Assembly (NCBI GenBank): GCA_022747635.1
Contig: JAKTNV010000024.1
Location: 4,501,665 to 4,565,664, forward strand
From: Hetaerina americana
Lineage: Eukaryota > Arthropoda > Insecta > Odonata > Calopterygidae
DNA: 64,000 bases
Reading direction: 5' to 3'
How positions within the stretch are numbered: position 1 is the first letter of the stretch; each line of letters starts with the position of its first letter. This document shows, in pieces, positions 36,264 through 49,090 of this stretch. Below the pieces are notes generated by a model that searched no databases, had not been told where the DNA came from, and saw nothing but the letters and a program-made list of their open reading frames with translations. The position numbers were made by a program, and so were the translations under genes.

Positions 36264-36296
36264 CACGAACGGGTACTACTTTCCGGATGACCCTCG
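36264..36296 (-). repeat. 33 bp mariner inverted repeat, right
   Basis: Perfect inverted match to 35544-35576. Confidence 0.95.
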
Positions 36297-36299
36297 TAT

Positions 36300-36950
36300 T
36301 TTTAAATTCTCAATTAAATTGTAGGCTATGTGCAGAACCAACCCGCTAAGGCCAATGTATGTTAATTATTAATGGAATACATAGTATTAATGAATTTCGT
36401 GTTACTCGATGTAGTATGTATCGAAATGAATCTGAATTTTGAAAGGTACTATTTCTGTGTCGGTTTGCCAATTTAAGGAAAAAATATCCAGGATGTTTTC
36501 ATAAGAAAAACTGATGTTTTAACTACAGGAACATTTTTATTTTCACTATCCTTTTTACGTATGTAAATATGGTACCGTCTGCACTTCGTGAGGAATCTTC
36601 GCGAACAACGAGAAAAATCTGTTGACTAGCTCACCGAGTTTAAAGGAAATTGGTTGATTGGGCACGAACCGGGAATATGACGAAGTCACGCCTGTCGCGC
36701 AAAATTCGCGGGTGTCGACCCCAAAATTTACCCAACACACTGTCGCGTTTCTATTTGTGCATGTGATTGTTCAATTGTTTTGTCAAACACTAATCCGTTT
36801 TTCTCTCCGATCTCTCCCTCCGGCAGGTAAGGCCTTCCGCGCTGGTGTTGGGTCCGTCTTTGTATCTCCCTCATCTGTCTTTTCTCTGTCTCATAACGAC
36901 ACACTCATAACTTTGGCCAAAAGAAAAGAAAAATCTTGCAGTCGTCCCGA
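36300..36950. other. non-coding, nothing recognised
   Basis: AT-rich sequence with no supported frame. Confidence 0.45.
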
Positions 36951-37370
36951 GAAGGTCTCATATCTCTCTCCCTCTGCATCTTTCTCCGTCGGCATAACCA
37001 GCCAGCCAAATTCACCCTTCCATAAAGCCCGCGGAGTGCTTCACTGCAGCAGGAAAAAAAGCTCTGCCATTCCCGGAATCACTGACCTCTCTCTCTCTGT
37101 CTCACCGGTCCTGGCAACTCTGGTACTTCCATAGGCCGAGAAATCTCTTCCTTCTGAAGTCCTCCCCGCTCGCCCGCCCGCCCCTGACGAAGTACACGCC
37201 GGGACTCTTCTCTCGCGCCCCTTCCTCTCTCGCAAAGGGATTCTCGCTGTGCCGCCGCATCCTCGCTTCTCCTCATCACTCCTCCTTCATCCCTACCACC
37301 CCCCACGCTTCGCCCTCATCGCTTTCTCATTTTCTCCGTGTCTCATTGTACCAAAATTTTCCCGCGGACT
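36950..37370 (+). promoter_or_regulatory. CpG/pyrimidine-rich island upstream of a candidate first exon
   Basis: C/T-rich with CpG density rising towards 37150-37370, immediately 5' of the candidate first coding exon. This fits a promoter plus 5' untranslated region. No TATA box or clear initiator was identified, so the role is inferred from position and composition only. Confidence 0.3.
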
Positions 37371-37442
37371 ATGAAGAGGCCGGCGGGGGACGTGTTTCTC
37401 TGTGACAACATGCTGCAGGGCGATGGTCCGTCCGTAAACGAG
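37371..37442 (+). CDS. candidate first coding exon of an unknown gene
   Basis: The ATG at 37371 (A at -3) opens 24 codons, MKRPAGDVFLCDNMLQGDG and five more residues. They end at GAG, immediately followed by GTAAGG, a textbook splice donor (AG|GTAAGG) in phase 0. Codons are GC-rich at third positions, unlike the surrounding AT-rich DNA. The following sequence turns into T-rich intron-like DNA. The peptide is too short to assign a family, and I cannot find the next exon in the window; introns in such genomes can be longer than the remaining 26 kb. Confidence 0.35.
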
Positions 37443-38500
37443 GTAAGGGAAACTGCAACACGAAAAAAAAATAAGAACGGCGAAAACCGTCTCTCTCTCT
37501 CGTCTTTTAATTATTTTTGTATTCCCAGAGGCACGTGTGTCGAGGTCGCCTATGGCGAACGAATTTTGTTAGTTCTTATTGCTGTTCTTCTACTACTTTC
37601 CTTCCTAATCTTCTTCATCTCCGAAATCTGCCTCCTCTTCATCTGCCGTTGGATATTCATTTCTCTTTCCCTACGCCTCTCTGTCTACATCTTTTTTTTT
37701 CTCTGTGTGTTTTGTGCTGTGGTTTGCCAGCTTACTGTGGCTCTCTCACGCTCAATTTTTTGTAATTGTATTTATATATTATTGGAATGGTTGTTTGAGT
37801 AGTGACTTTTTCTTTAGCCTATCCTGGTAAGGTGCTGTGGACGAGTTTATTCTATATACCCTTCTTCATTCGATTTTATTTATTAATTTCTCAGAAGTTC
37901 ATTTATTTTTACATTTAGTACTTCTCGACTCTGAAAGCATGGCCAATATATTTGTGTTATGCTAAAATTGGGATCGGTTATGTAAATGAAAGGTTGCCCG
38001 CCTGAACTTGAAATGTTAGTTGTTTTGTTAAACTTTCACTTGTCATGTTTCCATAGTGATAATCATGAGGGAGTGAAGTAAATGTATTCCGTTTGCTTGG
38101 TAAGTATTTTTTGATTTAGGTTCGAGCATTATTTACGCTCTCCAGAAGTGGATGGCTTAATATTATCCACGAAGGTGACAGCCGACTGTATTGTACTCTA
38201 AAAATAAAGACATTTTCGGCGTGTACCTTAATTGATTTCAACGGCTAAGCTTCGCCACCAGATTTGAAATTTTTCTAGTGCTATATCTTTTTGAATCTAT
38301 GATGCGATGAATCCAATTTTATTGCCGACCAGCGAGCCTCACTACGAAACATTTGAAAGCGTGGAATTGTTTGACATTCTAAGTGGTAGCGCAGCATTAG
38401 AAATCCATTGCGAGCAATTTCGTCTTATTATCTTCGCTCTGTTTCCTACGGACTTGGCATTCCATGAGATGCCGAGTAATTTCGCTTCCGGAATGGATTA
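37443..38500. other. non-coding, T-rich, possible intron
   Basis: Pyrimidine-rich to 37780 and AT-rich after that. The frame at 37338-37802 runs through the donor into Leu/Phe/Ser-rich low-complexity sequence and is not a gene. Confidence 0.35.
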
Positions 38501-39200
38501 CGGCCGTCTATTCCGATCAACTCCCACGATCCGCCCAATTTACTGCCCCCGCCCCTCCTCCCCTCCACCTACCCCGCCCGCCCACTTGTAGTAAAGGAAG
38601 AAAGTAATCGTTCGCTCCCGCTGTAGATTCCTCTCAATGAGGTCTTACGCGCCCGGTGTATTTTTTTCGACTTCTTTTTTCGCCGGTCGAATCGATGGCA
38701 CCATTGCCATCTTGTTGTCTTCATTTCTGTGCAAGGTGCACCGTCTCCCCCCCTTCCCCTCCACTCCCCTCGAAATTTTCCCTCGGTGGTCGTGACGTGG
38801 GGCGGGTGGGCAATGTTAGGGAGAATAAGTTGAATGACGGGGGAGGGGGCGGGATGGTTGAGGTGGTAGAGATGGATTTTCCCGCCCCAGGGTCGTCCTT
38901 CCATTGACTTTACGTCATCCCCGTAACAATGGTCCTAAATTATGGCCCCGGGGAGGGGAGCGGAGGACGTGGTGGGATGGCAGAAGGCACCGTGCAAAAG
39001 TGGCAGCTAGCTTTCCCTCAGATCGGCCCTCTCTCTCTTCCGGACTCAATTCTCTCCATTTCCTTGCCCTTCCCCACCCTCTCCTCATTGGAGTCCCGTC
39101 CTCTGGTGCTCACACCTTCGTCCTACTGGGGATGCTAGCCTCACCCCTCTTTCTCCACCTCGCTTCCATTTTTTCCCCTGTTTCTCCACCTCGCTTTACG
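38500..39200. other. CpG/pyrimidine-rich island
   Basis: C-rich on the plus strand with a G-rich stretch at 38770-38990. A 16-base direct duplication (TTTCTCCACCTCGCTT) occurs near 39149 and 39181. Confidence 0.45.
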
Positions 39201-41300
39201 CTCTGAAATTGTTGCATTAAAATCACTGTCTTAGTCAAGTAATTGCTCAGGGTATTAAAATAATTTTTAAGAAAAATATTTGCGCGATATATTGACCCAA
39301 AACTCCCCTTAGTGATACGTTGTGCTCGGTTGAGTATTTGCGCGCGGATGAATTCTCTCTCCTCGCCCCCTCCCACCTTGACATGTCATCACTCCCGGAT
39401 CCGGCCTCTACGTTGAGCGTAGCCTTCGTAATGTTTCTTCCTCTCGACCCCGGGCCGACCCCTTTCCGTGACTCGTGCCCGAGATTATCACTATGGGGAG
39501 ACCCGATGCGTGTACAATGCGCGACACGTCGCGCTAAAAGGCCCTTTTAAATCACGGCGCGATGAGGTTGCGGATCGCTGGGGGAAGGGGTGTTGTACAT
39601 TTCACGGGCAGGGGGGAACGTGAATGCGTGATCATCCCCCGCCCGCATGCTTCCTCTTGCATGCGAAAGGTTTTTCCAAGCTATGAAGTGCCTTTGTGCG
39701 GATAACGAGCGCCACGGTTGCTCTCCCTCGCTTAATTTCTCTCGAATGTTCTCCGATTTCCTTGGCGTGGCGAATTATGTTCGGGTCGGAAATCGTCTTG
39801 CAATTGTTCGAGATTCAGAGCCGACAGTTGAAATTTCCGTTATTCACAATGGCTCCCCATGTATTACTTTGGTTTTTCTAGTATCTTGCAAAATTCTAAA
39901 GTATAGTTTAGTATTATTAGGATTGAATATATTGGCTGATGATGAGGAATAAGTGTCTTGAATCAGATACTATTGTGACAATAATGTATTTAATGATTGG
40001 GGCAAGTTTGGGTTTTCTTATGTAAAAATGATGGGATATTCTCTTGCTTGTTTACGCTCCTTTGCAAAAATTAATCAAGACTCGCTAGCATTTGTTGTTT
40101 TGTCAAAATAATACGCACGTAATTTGAATGAATTTTCTGGTAGTCTACTAAAGTTTTACACCGAAGCAATTTAATAATCAAATGTTATTTGAGTCTGTGA
40201 ACGCATACAGGTAGTTCATCTGGCACGTATGTATCCATTAGAAACTTCCTCCTTTTTTATTGCACCCTTTTGCTATTAGTGAATCTTGTTGAAATCTCCA
40301 AGAATCTTCAACCCGGATTCTGTTGTTGACAGTTGAAAGAAAATTGTTTGTTGGATCTGTGTAATATCAAACCTGAAAATAATTACACTAAATCTAAATG
40401 ACTTCGTAATTGTTTCCCTGTGCTTGTCTTGGCGTACTATTCAAGAATTTCGATTTCTTTAACAAAAAACTCTAGTGCTAAAAATGTAAAGTTACATTCT
40501 TAAAAGGAAAGCGAAAACGCTCCGCAAGGACATTTTTCTGGAGAAGGCAAATGGATAGAGATAAAGATTGCGGTGACCTTAATTTTTATAGTATCAATTC
40601 TTCAATCTGAAGTAAGGACTATTTCTCTTCCCTTTTCGCTCCGTCAAGGTAGTTCTTATTGCTCCCTATTTATATTCCTTGCGGCAACGTGGGACGGTGG
40701 GTTGAGTTCCCGACTGCTGAGATAATCGGTTTTATGTCCTCGTGGTAAGCTTCTGCCCGGGTAATATTTTGTGATGTCAGTTACGTGGGAGTCTACGGTG
40801 GCAGAAGAAAAAGGAAATATCCATCTGCCTTTTAGGATGAAAAATTGCTCGGCCGAATACATTAAATTAGTTGCGCTCGTATAAATGAGCTCTAATTTAC
40901 AATTTAAACTTTTTTTAATACTCTAGTAGCGTGCTATATTTTAATTTTTTGAAAATTTTCACGAAGAACCTGAATTACTTTGTCACTAATAATGTATGCA
41001 ATTTTGCGTAAAGTGTTCCTTGCCCACATCATCCTACTGGTCATGTTCCCAGAAGTTTGTCATGTTCTGTAATTGTGGAAATATATTCTAAATTTTTGTA
41101 TAAGAGTATATTTATAGACCAAAGGTTGGGTCCCCTGTCATATGCCCTTGCAGGGAATTGACTATAGTGTTGGAATAGTTATTTTGTTATCTATGATATT
41201 TTCGATTGAAGCCCGCGTCCCTGGAGCCCGTTTTAAGGATTATCACATGGCATTCAGATATCGCTGTCACCTTTTTCATGCAGAAGTTAGGACGGAGATG
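39200..41300. other. non-coding, AT-rich
   Basis: Nothing recognised. A CpG-rich patch at 39330-39650 holds no supported frame. Confidence 0.45.
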
Positions 41301-42060
41301 CATGGAGTTAATTATCTCTCCCTCTTCACTTGCTTCTTCGGCGTAAATGTGTTTTGCGTCCTTTTCCTGCCTGTCCACCGGCTTCGTCCCTCGGCGCTAA
41401 AGAGCACTTCCGCGTTCTCCATGCCCCTATTCCATTTTCTTGGACTGGAGATTTCAGTCTCCGAATTCCCCCCAGCATTTCCCTCTCCCACCCCTCTCTC
41501 CCCGCAGCAGACATCACCTCCCCTATTTTTACGATCGCTACTCAATTCCGACCTTAAGCCATTACAATCAATGCCTTTCGGCAGGCCCAGCCGTCTCCGC
41601 TGTCCATTTCACATTCGGTTCTCCGTCGGAGTCGTCGCCTGGCAGTCTTGTCTCTTCTCTCTCTCTCTCGTGCGGCCCCCACCCACCACGTCTCAATTTC
41701 TATCCATTTCAACCTTTGGGACACTAACGCCTTCACTCCTGCTCACTCCCGCCTCGGCCCTCGATCTCCCTACCCGCTCAACACTTTTCGGCCCAAGTTT
41801 TTTTTTTTAATTCGTCTCCTTTCACGTCTCCGTTCACGCTCCCATGTTGTTCAGGAGGATGTTGTTTAGCCTAGCCCCTTCGTCTCCGCCGCGAATGTCA
41901 TTCGTGTGACGAAGATCGGTATTGTCCGTCTTTTTATTGTCGTCCACCTCACGTCCCCCCCTCCACTTTCCTCCTTTCCCGTCCGTCTCTGCCGTCTTAA
42001 TGACAGGCCGAAATGAAAATTCTCCTTCTCGTAAAGCAGGGTAATGGCACATATTTATAG
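41300..42060. other. CpG/pyrimidine-rich island
   Basis: C/T-rich. The 222-codon plus frame (41142-41810) is Ser/Pro/Leu/Phe-rich without domains and is judged compositional. Confidence 0.45.
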
Positions 42061-44600
42061 GCACGTGAGGTCGTTCCGAAAATTAGAAGGGGGAGTATTG
42101 GGGAGGGAGGGTTCTCCGTCACGTCCTTGGGGTCCCCTTAAGGCGTCGATTCCGGGGAGATAAGGGTGGGAGAGGAAGGGGGGGAGGATGTGGATCGCTT
42201 CCGACAAAGATTTGTTTTTTCCACTCACCTGGAACGGGCAGGCACATTTTCAGTTTCTTCATCGCAGGGGACTGGCAAAGACTGGCAGCTCCCGTTGTGG
42301 TTCGGCAATGGGCTAAAGTGCATTAGGGGCTACCTACCTCGAACCGGCACCACAAAATTAGTTGAGATGAAGCCGCTTCCTAAATTAAATCTCGATGTGT
42401 GTCTCATTTCCGCAACGTAGTCGCTGTTGTGGTAATGTGAAGTTATATGGATTAACGTAAACTGAAAGATGAATATTATCAGAATTCATTATTCGATTAC
42501 TTTTACGATCGGCAATTTAGTCCACACGATCAATGCTTTGTCTAATGGAATTGTGTTCAATTGCTCGTTTTTCATTTCTCGTTCATTTTTCTTGGGAAAC
42601 TGCGGATCGGGTTAATCTTTCCATTACGTGTGGAAGGATTCTCTTCTCAGCGCAAATTATGGCAAAGCAAGGCGCTATTTTCAAGGTGGTTAGAAAATTC
42701 TGTGTCGTCGTATTCGTGCGAGGAGAGATTTGACGGAAGCGTGCTTTCGGTTTCAATTTTCATCAGAGGTGCAACATGTGTTCATATAATATTAGCCCTC
42801 TAATAACTAATAAGTTCCCTGCGAGTTAGCATTTTATTACCGGAGGGTGTAAAGCCGTTAAACGTTGTCGCTGAGAGGACAAGTAGATATGATGCATTCT
42901 GCGTAAGCCGTGCGTAGAATAAACACGTCGGTGCGTATAATTTCTTTCACGTGACTGCTGGAAAAACATGCGTCATGGGGAGTGGAATTTTATTTGTCCA
43001 CTCATTAAAGCTATTGTGAATTTAGCTTCCATGGCCCTGGTCCCTGGTCAAATAGTAATATTTGTTTTTCGTTCGTTGTTTTCGTTATGTTCTCTCCATT
43101 GCCTTCTCATTTCTGATCTTCGTCCAAGCTGTAACAATTGTAGTTTTTTCTTGTTAATAGTCGTTGCATGATGCATAAAACTAATTTTTGCTAAAATTAT
43201 CAACACTATCACTTCCGAGAAACTACTGTTTTGTCAGAGGTTCCAGTGTCAAAATATTTGCTTCGCTTAAATTTGATTGCGGTCTCGTAAATGCGGCATT
43301 CAGTTGTCAGAGTAGTTTATACGGTTATACATACATTATATGTATAACCGTCACCACTCATCGTCAAGGCATAAAACTTCGATGAGCGGCTCGGTATATT
43401 AATTTAAATTTTGAGCTTCGATGCTGGGAAATGAGCTTCGTGATTTAGTATTCATTTGATGAGACAAGTTCCTTCAGCGTCACTCTCTTCTAAGAAGGAA
43501 ACCAGCGTCACTTGGTGGCGATAATTAATTTTGACCGTGGTAACGAACGTCTAGATTAGAAAGGGACTGACTGGTTTTATTTTGCGACAGAGACAAATTT
43601 CTTCAGTCATCCTACGAAAGAGAGAAACCTTGGGTTTAGGGCCGTCTAATAGTCGACGAATCCGGCGGGAAGGGAAAAAAGAGAATGAGCGTCGACCCCA
43701 TCTCGTTGGAACCTCGGCTCCCACGCGCTCAAGGACGCCAGCAGTCATCCGGAATCCCATTGTGCTCTCTCCTACGAAATCGCTGTTGCGCGACACTCAA
43801 TAATGCCGTGGTTGAATATTTTTCTCTTCCTCCACGCGCGCCAAATTTCCTCGGACCGCGGAAACGTAATTTTCCTCGGCGATTGGTTGGATTTCCTAGT
43901 GAGGGCTCGTTTCCGGTGATTGTAGGGAGATATTTCATTACGCATGCATGATGTTTTGAGACGGTAATCGCCGGTAAACTGTGTATTTTCTCGTTTTCGT
44001 GGTATTATTTGGTTGCGGTTGGTAGAAGTGCTGTTGATTTCACGGATGGTATACATTTTCTGGCCTCTTTGTGGGTGCGTGTAAAATGAGAATCTTCTCT
44101 GGTACAGGGCTCTGCTTGCACGCAAGAGAGCATTGCGGCGGATATGAAGAAGAGATAAACCGGTCAAGACTGTCAATGTCAGATTTATTATGCGTCTAAA
44201 ATAATAATTTTCTGTCTCTATTGTTATAAACCTATCCTATAAACTTCGTACAGAAGTATGTTTTTCCAAACATTCGACATCACAGCAAGGTTACCAGCCC
44301 ATCCTTTTCATTTCGGAGCAGTATTAATCGTAGGTCTGTAATACTAATTATTAACTCATGGCTAATATTTTCCTTGAACTGAACTTTTTGAGGAATGTGG
44401 GACACCCGAAAACAGTGCAAATTTCCCAGGAAAATTCGGGGAATTCCTTGATAGTTGGAGAGCAGACACCCTGTGGTTATAAATGGGGATGTTACACAAT
44501 ATGAACGATGGAAATAATTTTTACGATCAGCTGCTTGCATGCATTGGGAATACGTATAGGGTAGTTGTGCTGGGTAGGGGTGGGATGTTTCCATTTGAGG
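42060..44600. other. non-coding; one perfect short hairpin
   Basis: No supported gene. The hairpin at 43321-43351 is listed separately. Confidence 0.45.
43321..43351. repeat. perfect 13 bp hairpin with 5-base loop
   Basis: ACGGTTATACATA is followed, after CATTA, by its exact reverse complement TATGTATAACCGT. The stem is too short for a typical microRNA precursor. Function unknown. Confidence 0.8.
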
Positions 44601-46000
44601 GGTTGGTTTGCGGTATAGATATTTTTTTGCGCGGTCAAGGGGTGGTGGGGCGCGGCGGTGAAGTTTTCGCAATTAGTTACGCGAGGGTAGCAGGTGCGTG
44701 GAGCGTGAGGCATGTCTCCTAACCATCGCCTCCCTTCTTTTTCCCTCGAATGCGCCTCTTGACGTCTCCCCCCTCCCTTTTCCACCGTCCGCTCTTTCCC
44801 CCGCACTCCTGGCATCTTCACGCCACGGTCTGTTGTCGTCGCCACAATGGAGAACGATAACCGCAATTCGTTCGTTTCCGTTTGTCTCAGACCTTCAGCT
44901 TTCATTTCGGCTCAAGTCACTTCGTGGTTTGCATACATTGGTTCTTGATCGTTCCACGGGAGATGTTTTGGCGGCCAGACAAACTGAGGAAGTTCTGTGT
45001 TCTCTCTTTACGGCGTGAAGTGGTGATGTTGTACGAACATAATTCGGCCGCGTAATATTCGGACAATCAGCTTAACGATTAAGTGATTACGATTAAGATT
45101 AAGACTACCACAGAATAAATAAAGGGAATAAAATAACAAATTAGCAGAATAAATTCTCGATCATAACGGAACTTTAATCGAGCAAAAGATTGGTTTGATA
45201 GATGACGGTTGTGCTCACCGAGCTCACTGCGTTTCCACCCACCCTATTTCTTTGGAAATACACACTTTTGGTTAAGGTGTTGCATTATCTTTCTCATCAC
45301 CTTAGTGCTGTTTTGCAAGAACCTTGTCGCTCTCCGATTGGGTTGTACTGGATATCCAAAGGCATAATCCGGATTTGCATTGAAACCCTTAACTCAGCCA
45401 CCCGCGAGGCTAGGGAGCCCTCAACGGAGAATAAATAGCCCAGAAAGGTATGGTTCGCTCATGATTCATAGAGGCTCCTTGCGGCTTTAACGACGAAATT
45501 TGTGGAATTGTAGTGAAGTTTAGAAAAGTTAGTGCTTAGTTCAACTTTGAAGCAACAATTTTCCTATCGTCAAATAGTCGCTTGGTTAGGGAAAATTGTC
45601 ATCCGTGCATTATTTTTTTCGAAGACTGTCACATCGGATATTCGGTGGCTCTCTGGATCCGATCCATAACTTTGCTCATGTCCATTACTTGATATGAAAT
45701 GTCGTTTTGACGACATAAATCCATTTTATTCTCTTTGACTGCCACGCCTTACCTGCTCTGACTTTAATTAATATCGCCACCTCTCTAATAAAAACCACCC
45801 AACATACGAAAGGGATTTATTTGGCCCAAGGGGGCATTAAGTCCGTGAAATGCGGATATTAATTTTTTTCAATGCCCTAAGGTCCTTCCTTAATGTGAGG
45901 AAGTTTCAGTGGTGATGCGGCCGTGGAGTCGCATTTGCGTAAAATGCCGTCTGGTGGTAATTAAGTGTCTCCGGGAAAGAAATGGCCCTATCAGTTCCAA
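44600..46000. other. small CpG island (44640-44870) then AT-rich non-coding DNA
   Basis: A compositional minus frame of 137 codons overlaps the island. A low-complexity GATTAAG-type stretch lies at 45070-45110. No gene supported. Confidence 0.4.
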
Positions 46001-46620
46001 CTTTTGTTTCCGAATTGTCGTTTCTCCTCTCCCTTCCTGCCTCCTCCCTTTCCTCGCCCCTCCCCCTCTCTTCCCCTTCTCCCTTGCACGCTCTCTCAAG
46101 CGAGTCGTATTTCATCCTGTCCCCGTTTCTTCTCTCCGTAACTTTTATGTACTCATTTTATGCCGACTCCCCACCGCGCACACGCCCCTGTTTCGAACTG
46201 TTGCGGAATCTTTTGCCCAACTTTCCGTGTCGCGGCTGTTTTATTAGTATTTTTTTTATTTTATACCAGTACGCCTCAGGATTTCGCCCTTTCTCCCCTA
46301 CTAAACTTGTCCCAGTCACCGTTGTCACGGCGCATCGTTGACCTGCAACATCAATCCTCCCTCCCTTACTACTCATCTCCTTCCCTCCCCTCTCCTCCAC
46401 CCTCTCTCCCCGATCTCCCTTTCTTCCCCCCCACCCCACTCCATGGACCCCCAGCCGTTATCCAGCCTGCCGAACTCGATCCTTTTCACTTTCCTCCCTT
46501 CGCACCCTCGTTCTTTATTTGATTTGCGTCACGGCGAAGAATTGGCGTCGGTCAGCCCTGCGGTTCTCGTCCCCTGACCGCAATGGAATCACCCGATGAT
46601 AAAATTGGGCGGTGTGCTCC
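46000..46620. other. CpG/pyrimidine-rich island
   Basis: C/T-rich, becoming less biased after 46440. The frame around 46440-46577 has a weak F-box-like look but is frameshifted and not convincing (see rejected items). Confidence 0.4.
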
Positions 46621-49090
46621 ACGGATAAATGCGCTCGCCGATTTGGAGGTATGGTTCGATGATATCTCTCGGATTTACTTCAAGGTTAGCGTTGAATATG
46701 CCCGCCTCGTCGGTCATAAGCGTCAATTCTGTTCGCTCCCAGAGGAAGACGAGTGATCGGAAAATAGTACTGCGATAGGTTGAAAAATTTCTCGAGTGAC
46801 TTTCATTTCTATCAGATGCAAAAGTGTCGTTTGAAAAGTATGTTTTTATTTACGTGGGGTCTGTTTTATTTGCGTAAAACTCAGCACATTGAGAGTTATT
46901 TCTAATTATCGTTTAATTTTAATCTTCTTCGTTTTGGATTGTTGGTTGTGAGCAGCAATTCCATGGTTAAGGCTTGTGTAGTTTACTTAACCGAGAGCTC
47001 GTCGGTAATAGTATTTATTTTCTGTGTATCCTGCACGTTTATAATTTATTTATTTAATCCAACGTTTCATTGCTCTAACCAGAAGTATCTCCATGATAAC
47101 AGAAGATTTGGGATACGGATTCCCCCCCCCCTGTCGGAATCGATACCCGTATTATGCGTAATATTATTGTGACCCAACTTGCCATCTGATTCTAGAGAGT
47201 TCTGAGCTGATCTTTTGTTTCATTTGCTCAGTTATATAATTTTGTTGAATGTCATGATGTACATCTGTTATTATAAGTATTTTTCCGCTACACATTAGTA
47301 CGTCTTTTTTTTAATTTACTTAAAATGAATTTCTACAGATTAGACGCTGCAAGATTATCTGAGACCACTCGACGTTCTTGACCATTGTCATTTTCATAAA
47401 TGGTTATCAATCGCCGTTGACAGGAAAGAAAGTTTTTGCGCTATGTTGAAGCTTTAATATCGACGGGCGAAAAATACGTCCATACATGTTTCGTCATCAC
47501 ATGATTGCGTGTTTTCACGGCGAATTTTTCAAATTTAAATGCTGAAATAATCGAACAGAGGCAATGGAAAAGCGGGACACCTTCCCCTGTAATCATTCAG
47601 GTCGCACGTGATTTTTTTATTAAGGACTTTTTTTTGTCTCGTAGGAATCGAGAGCCGGCGGTGGTCCTCTCCTTTCTCCTCATTTGATAATACCAAGGGT
47701 CGTGTTTGTGTGTGTGGCGAAACACGTTCGAACCAACCGCTAACGTTTTCGATTCATTCAAACGGTAAATAAAGAATATCTTTGGCCATAGTCCTCACTG
47801 AGATGGAATCGGCAGATTGTTGAAGTTTTGCTTAATAGTGAATGACTTTTCAAATTTGTTGACACATGACCGTTTTGAAACCCTTTTAGTTCCACGTGAG
47901 TTGTGACGTAACTTGGGTTATTCACGAAAGCCCATTGAAAACTCATGGTGGGGGAATGGAATTGGGGTTACCAGACATTTTTTTCATTTAACGTTCCATT
48001 CGAAGGGGTACGTACCTAATTTTCTTACACGACACCGTAGTCGCTTAATCAAATATTACCGCGATATTTTTTTGATATGAAGCGATCGAAGATCAGTTAC
48101 GGGTAATTGTGGTCCTTGAATGTATCACAAAAACCCATCATGTTCTGTCACATCATTTTCATTTGTAATCTGGTTGCATAGGTCCTGTGTTTCGTTGTGC
48201 CTCAAGTTTTCCTTTACCTTTACCATGTATGTACTACTCCTTGAGCCAGTGGTTCCTTCTGGCTGGTGTATTCAACTTTATCGATACGGTGTAATAAATA
48301 ACAAGTTCTTTGGGGAGTTTAGGGAACCAGGGGGCATGGAATCCTAATGTATGGAACGATCGTGTTCTGAGGGTCCTGGGTTAAAATTACTAACGGTGCA
48401 TGTGGGAAATCCTACGTAAAAACCACGTGGTGGGATAGTCTGATTGCTACAACTACGAGGGATGTCGAATAGATACCCAGCCCCCACACCTTATTTGTAA
48501 TTATTTCACACACGTTAAGGAATTATACCCTTGCTTATCGAATTACCTATGTACATCATGCACTGCAAGCCGCCATGAGGGTATGTGGTAGTCGGTTTGG
48601 GGTATTCAGCTTTTAGAGTAATTCTATAGCCAACCTTCGGGTTGATTACTAAAGAGACATCTTCACCAGAATCATGAGTAGGCATTGAGGTCGAGGTACC
48701 TAGTTTTCATGGTTTAAGTTGTCAACCTCTAAATTGGAATCAACTGGAACCGATCATTTTCTCTTAATACGTGACCTCGCACTTGATCTTCTCGTTACTA
48801 CTGGTCTCTTGGTTCCTATTTTAAACAACGTGATTGTTCCTGGAAATCCGGTCTGCGCTCTGATTAGTGCCCTCTGGTCACTTCATGTAGCGTCCGTGTG
48901 GGGGAGAGGTGTGTGACCGGGGTCCCTAACCTCCTCCCGCCTCCCATGTCCCCTGCATCCATCACCGGGGAGGCTGCGGATCTCGTCGCGGCATTAGTCC
49001 TCGTCATCCGTGTCAGGGAAGTGTAATTCGCTTCGAATCGCTTAATCACACACGTCTGCTGCGGGCGCTAACCCCCATCGACATCTGGGC
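46620..49090. other. non-coding with one dispersed-repeat fragment
   Basis: AT-rich, with a ten-C run at 47122-47131. The repeat fragment at 48561-48596 is followed by a small inverted motif (CCAACCTTCGGGTTG near 48631), typical of short interspersed repeats. Confidence 0.4.
48561..48596 (+). repeat. fragment of a dispersed repeat (copy B of the motif at 17616-17652)
   Basis: CACTGCAAGCCGCC then GGGTATGTGGTAG matches copy A with a few substitutions. The flanks differ, which suggests that only the shared tail block of a repeat family is common to both. Confidence 0.4.

Larger units (their letters stand above)
35544..36296 (+). mobile_element. internally deleted mariner element, 753 bp
   Basis: Perfect 33 bp inverted ends (starting CGAGGGTCATCCGGAAAGTA) flanked by TA at 35542-35543 and 36297-36298. 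Inside are the 5' part and the extreme 3' part of a mariner transposase gene; the catalytic middle (roughly 540 bp, estimated from the usual gene length) is gone. The sequence differs clearly from the element at 8272, so it is another mariner family. It is non-autonomous and would need transposase supplied in trans. The perfect ends suggest fairly recent activity. Confidence 0.93.

Noticed and set aside
41142..41810. 222-codon plus-strand frame with a hydrophobic start
   Set aside because: After the first 30 residues it becomes Ser/Pro/Leu-rich compositional sequence, with overlapping frames in two other registers.
46441..46600. F-box-like peptide pattern (LSSLPNSILFTFLP... then, in another frame, KNWRRSALRF)
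   Set aside because: Requires a frameshift and matches only a loose hydrophobic/basic pattern; too weak to call.
47720..47740. T-arm-like GTTCGAACCAACC
   Set aside because: Flanking sequence does not fold as a tRNA.
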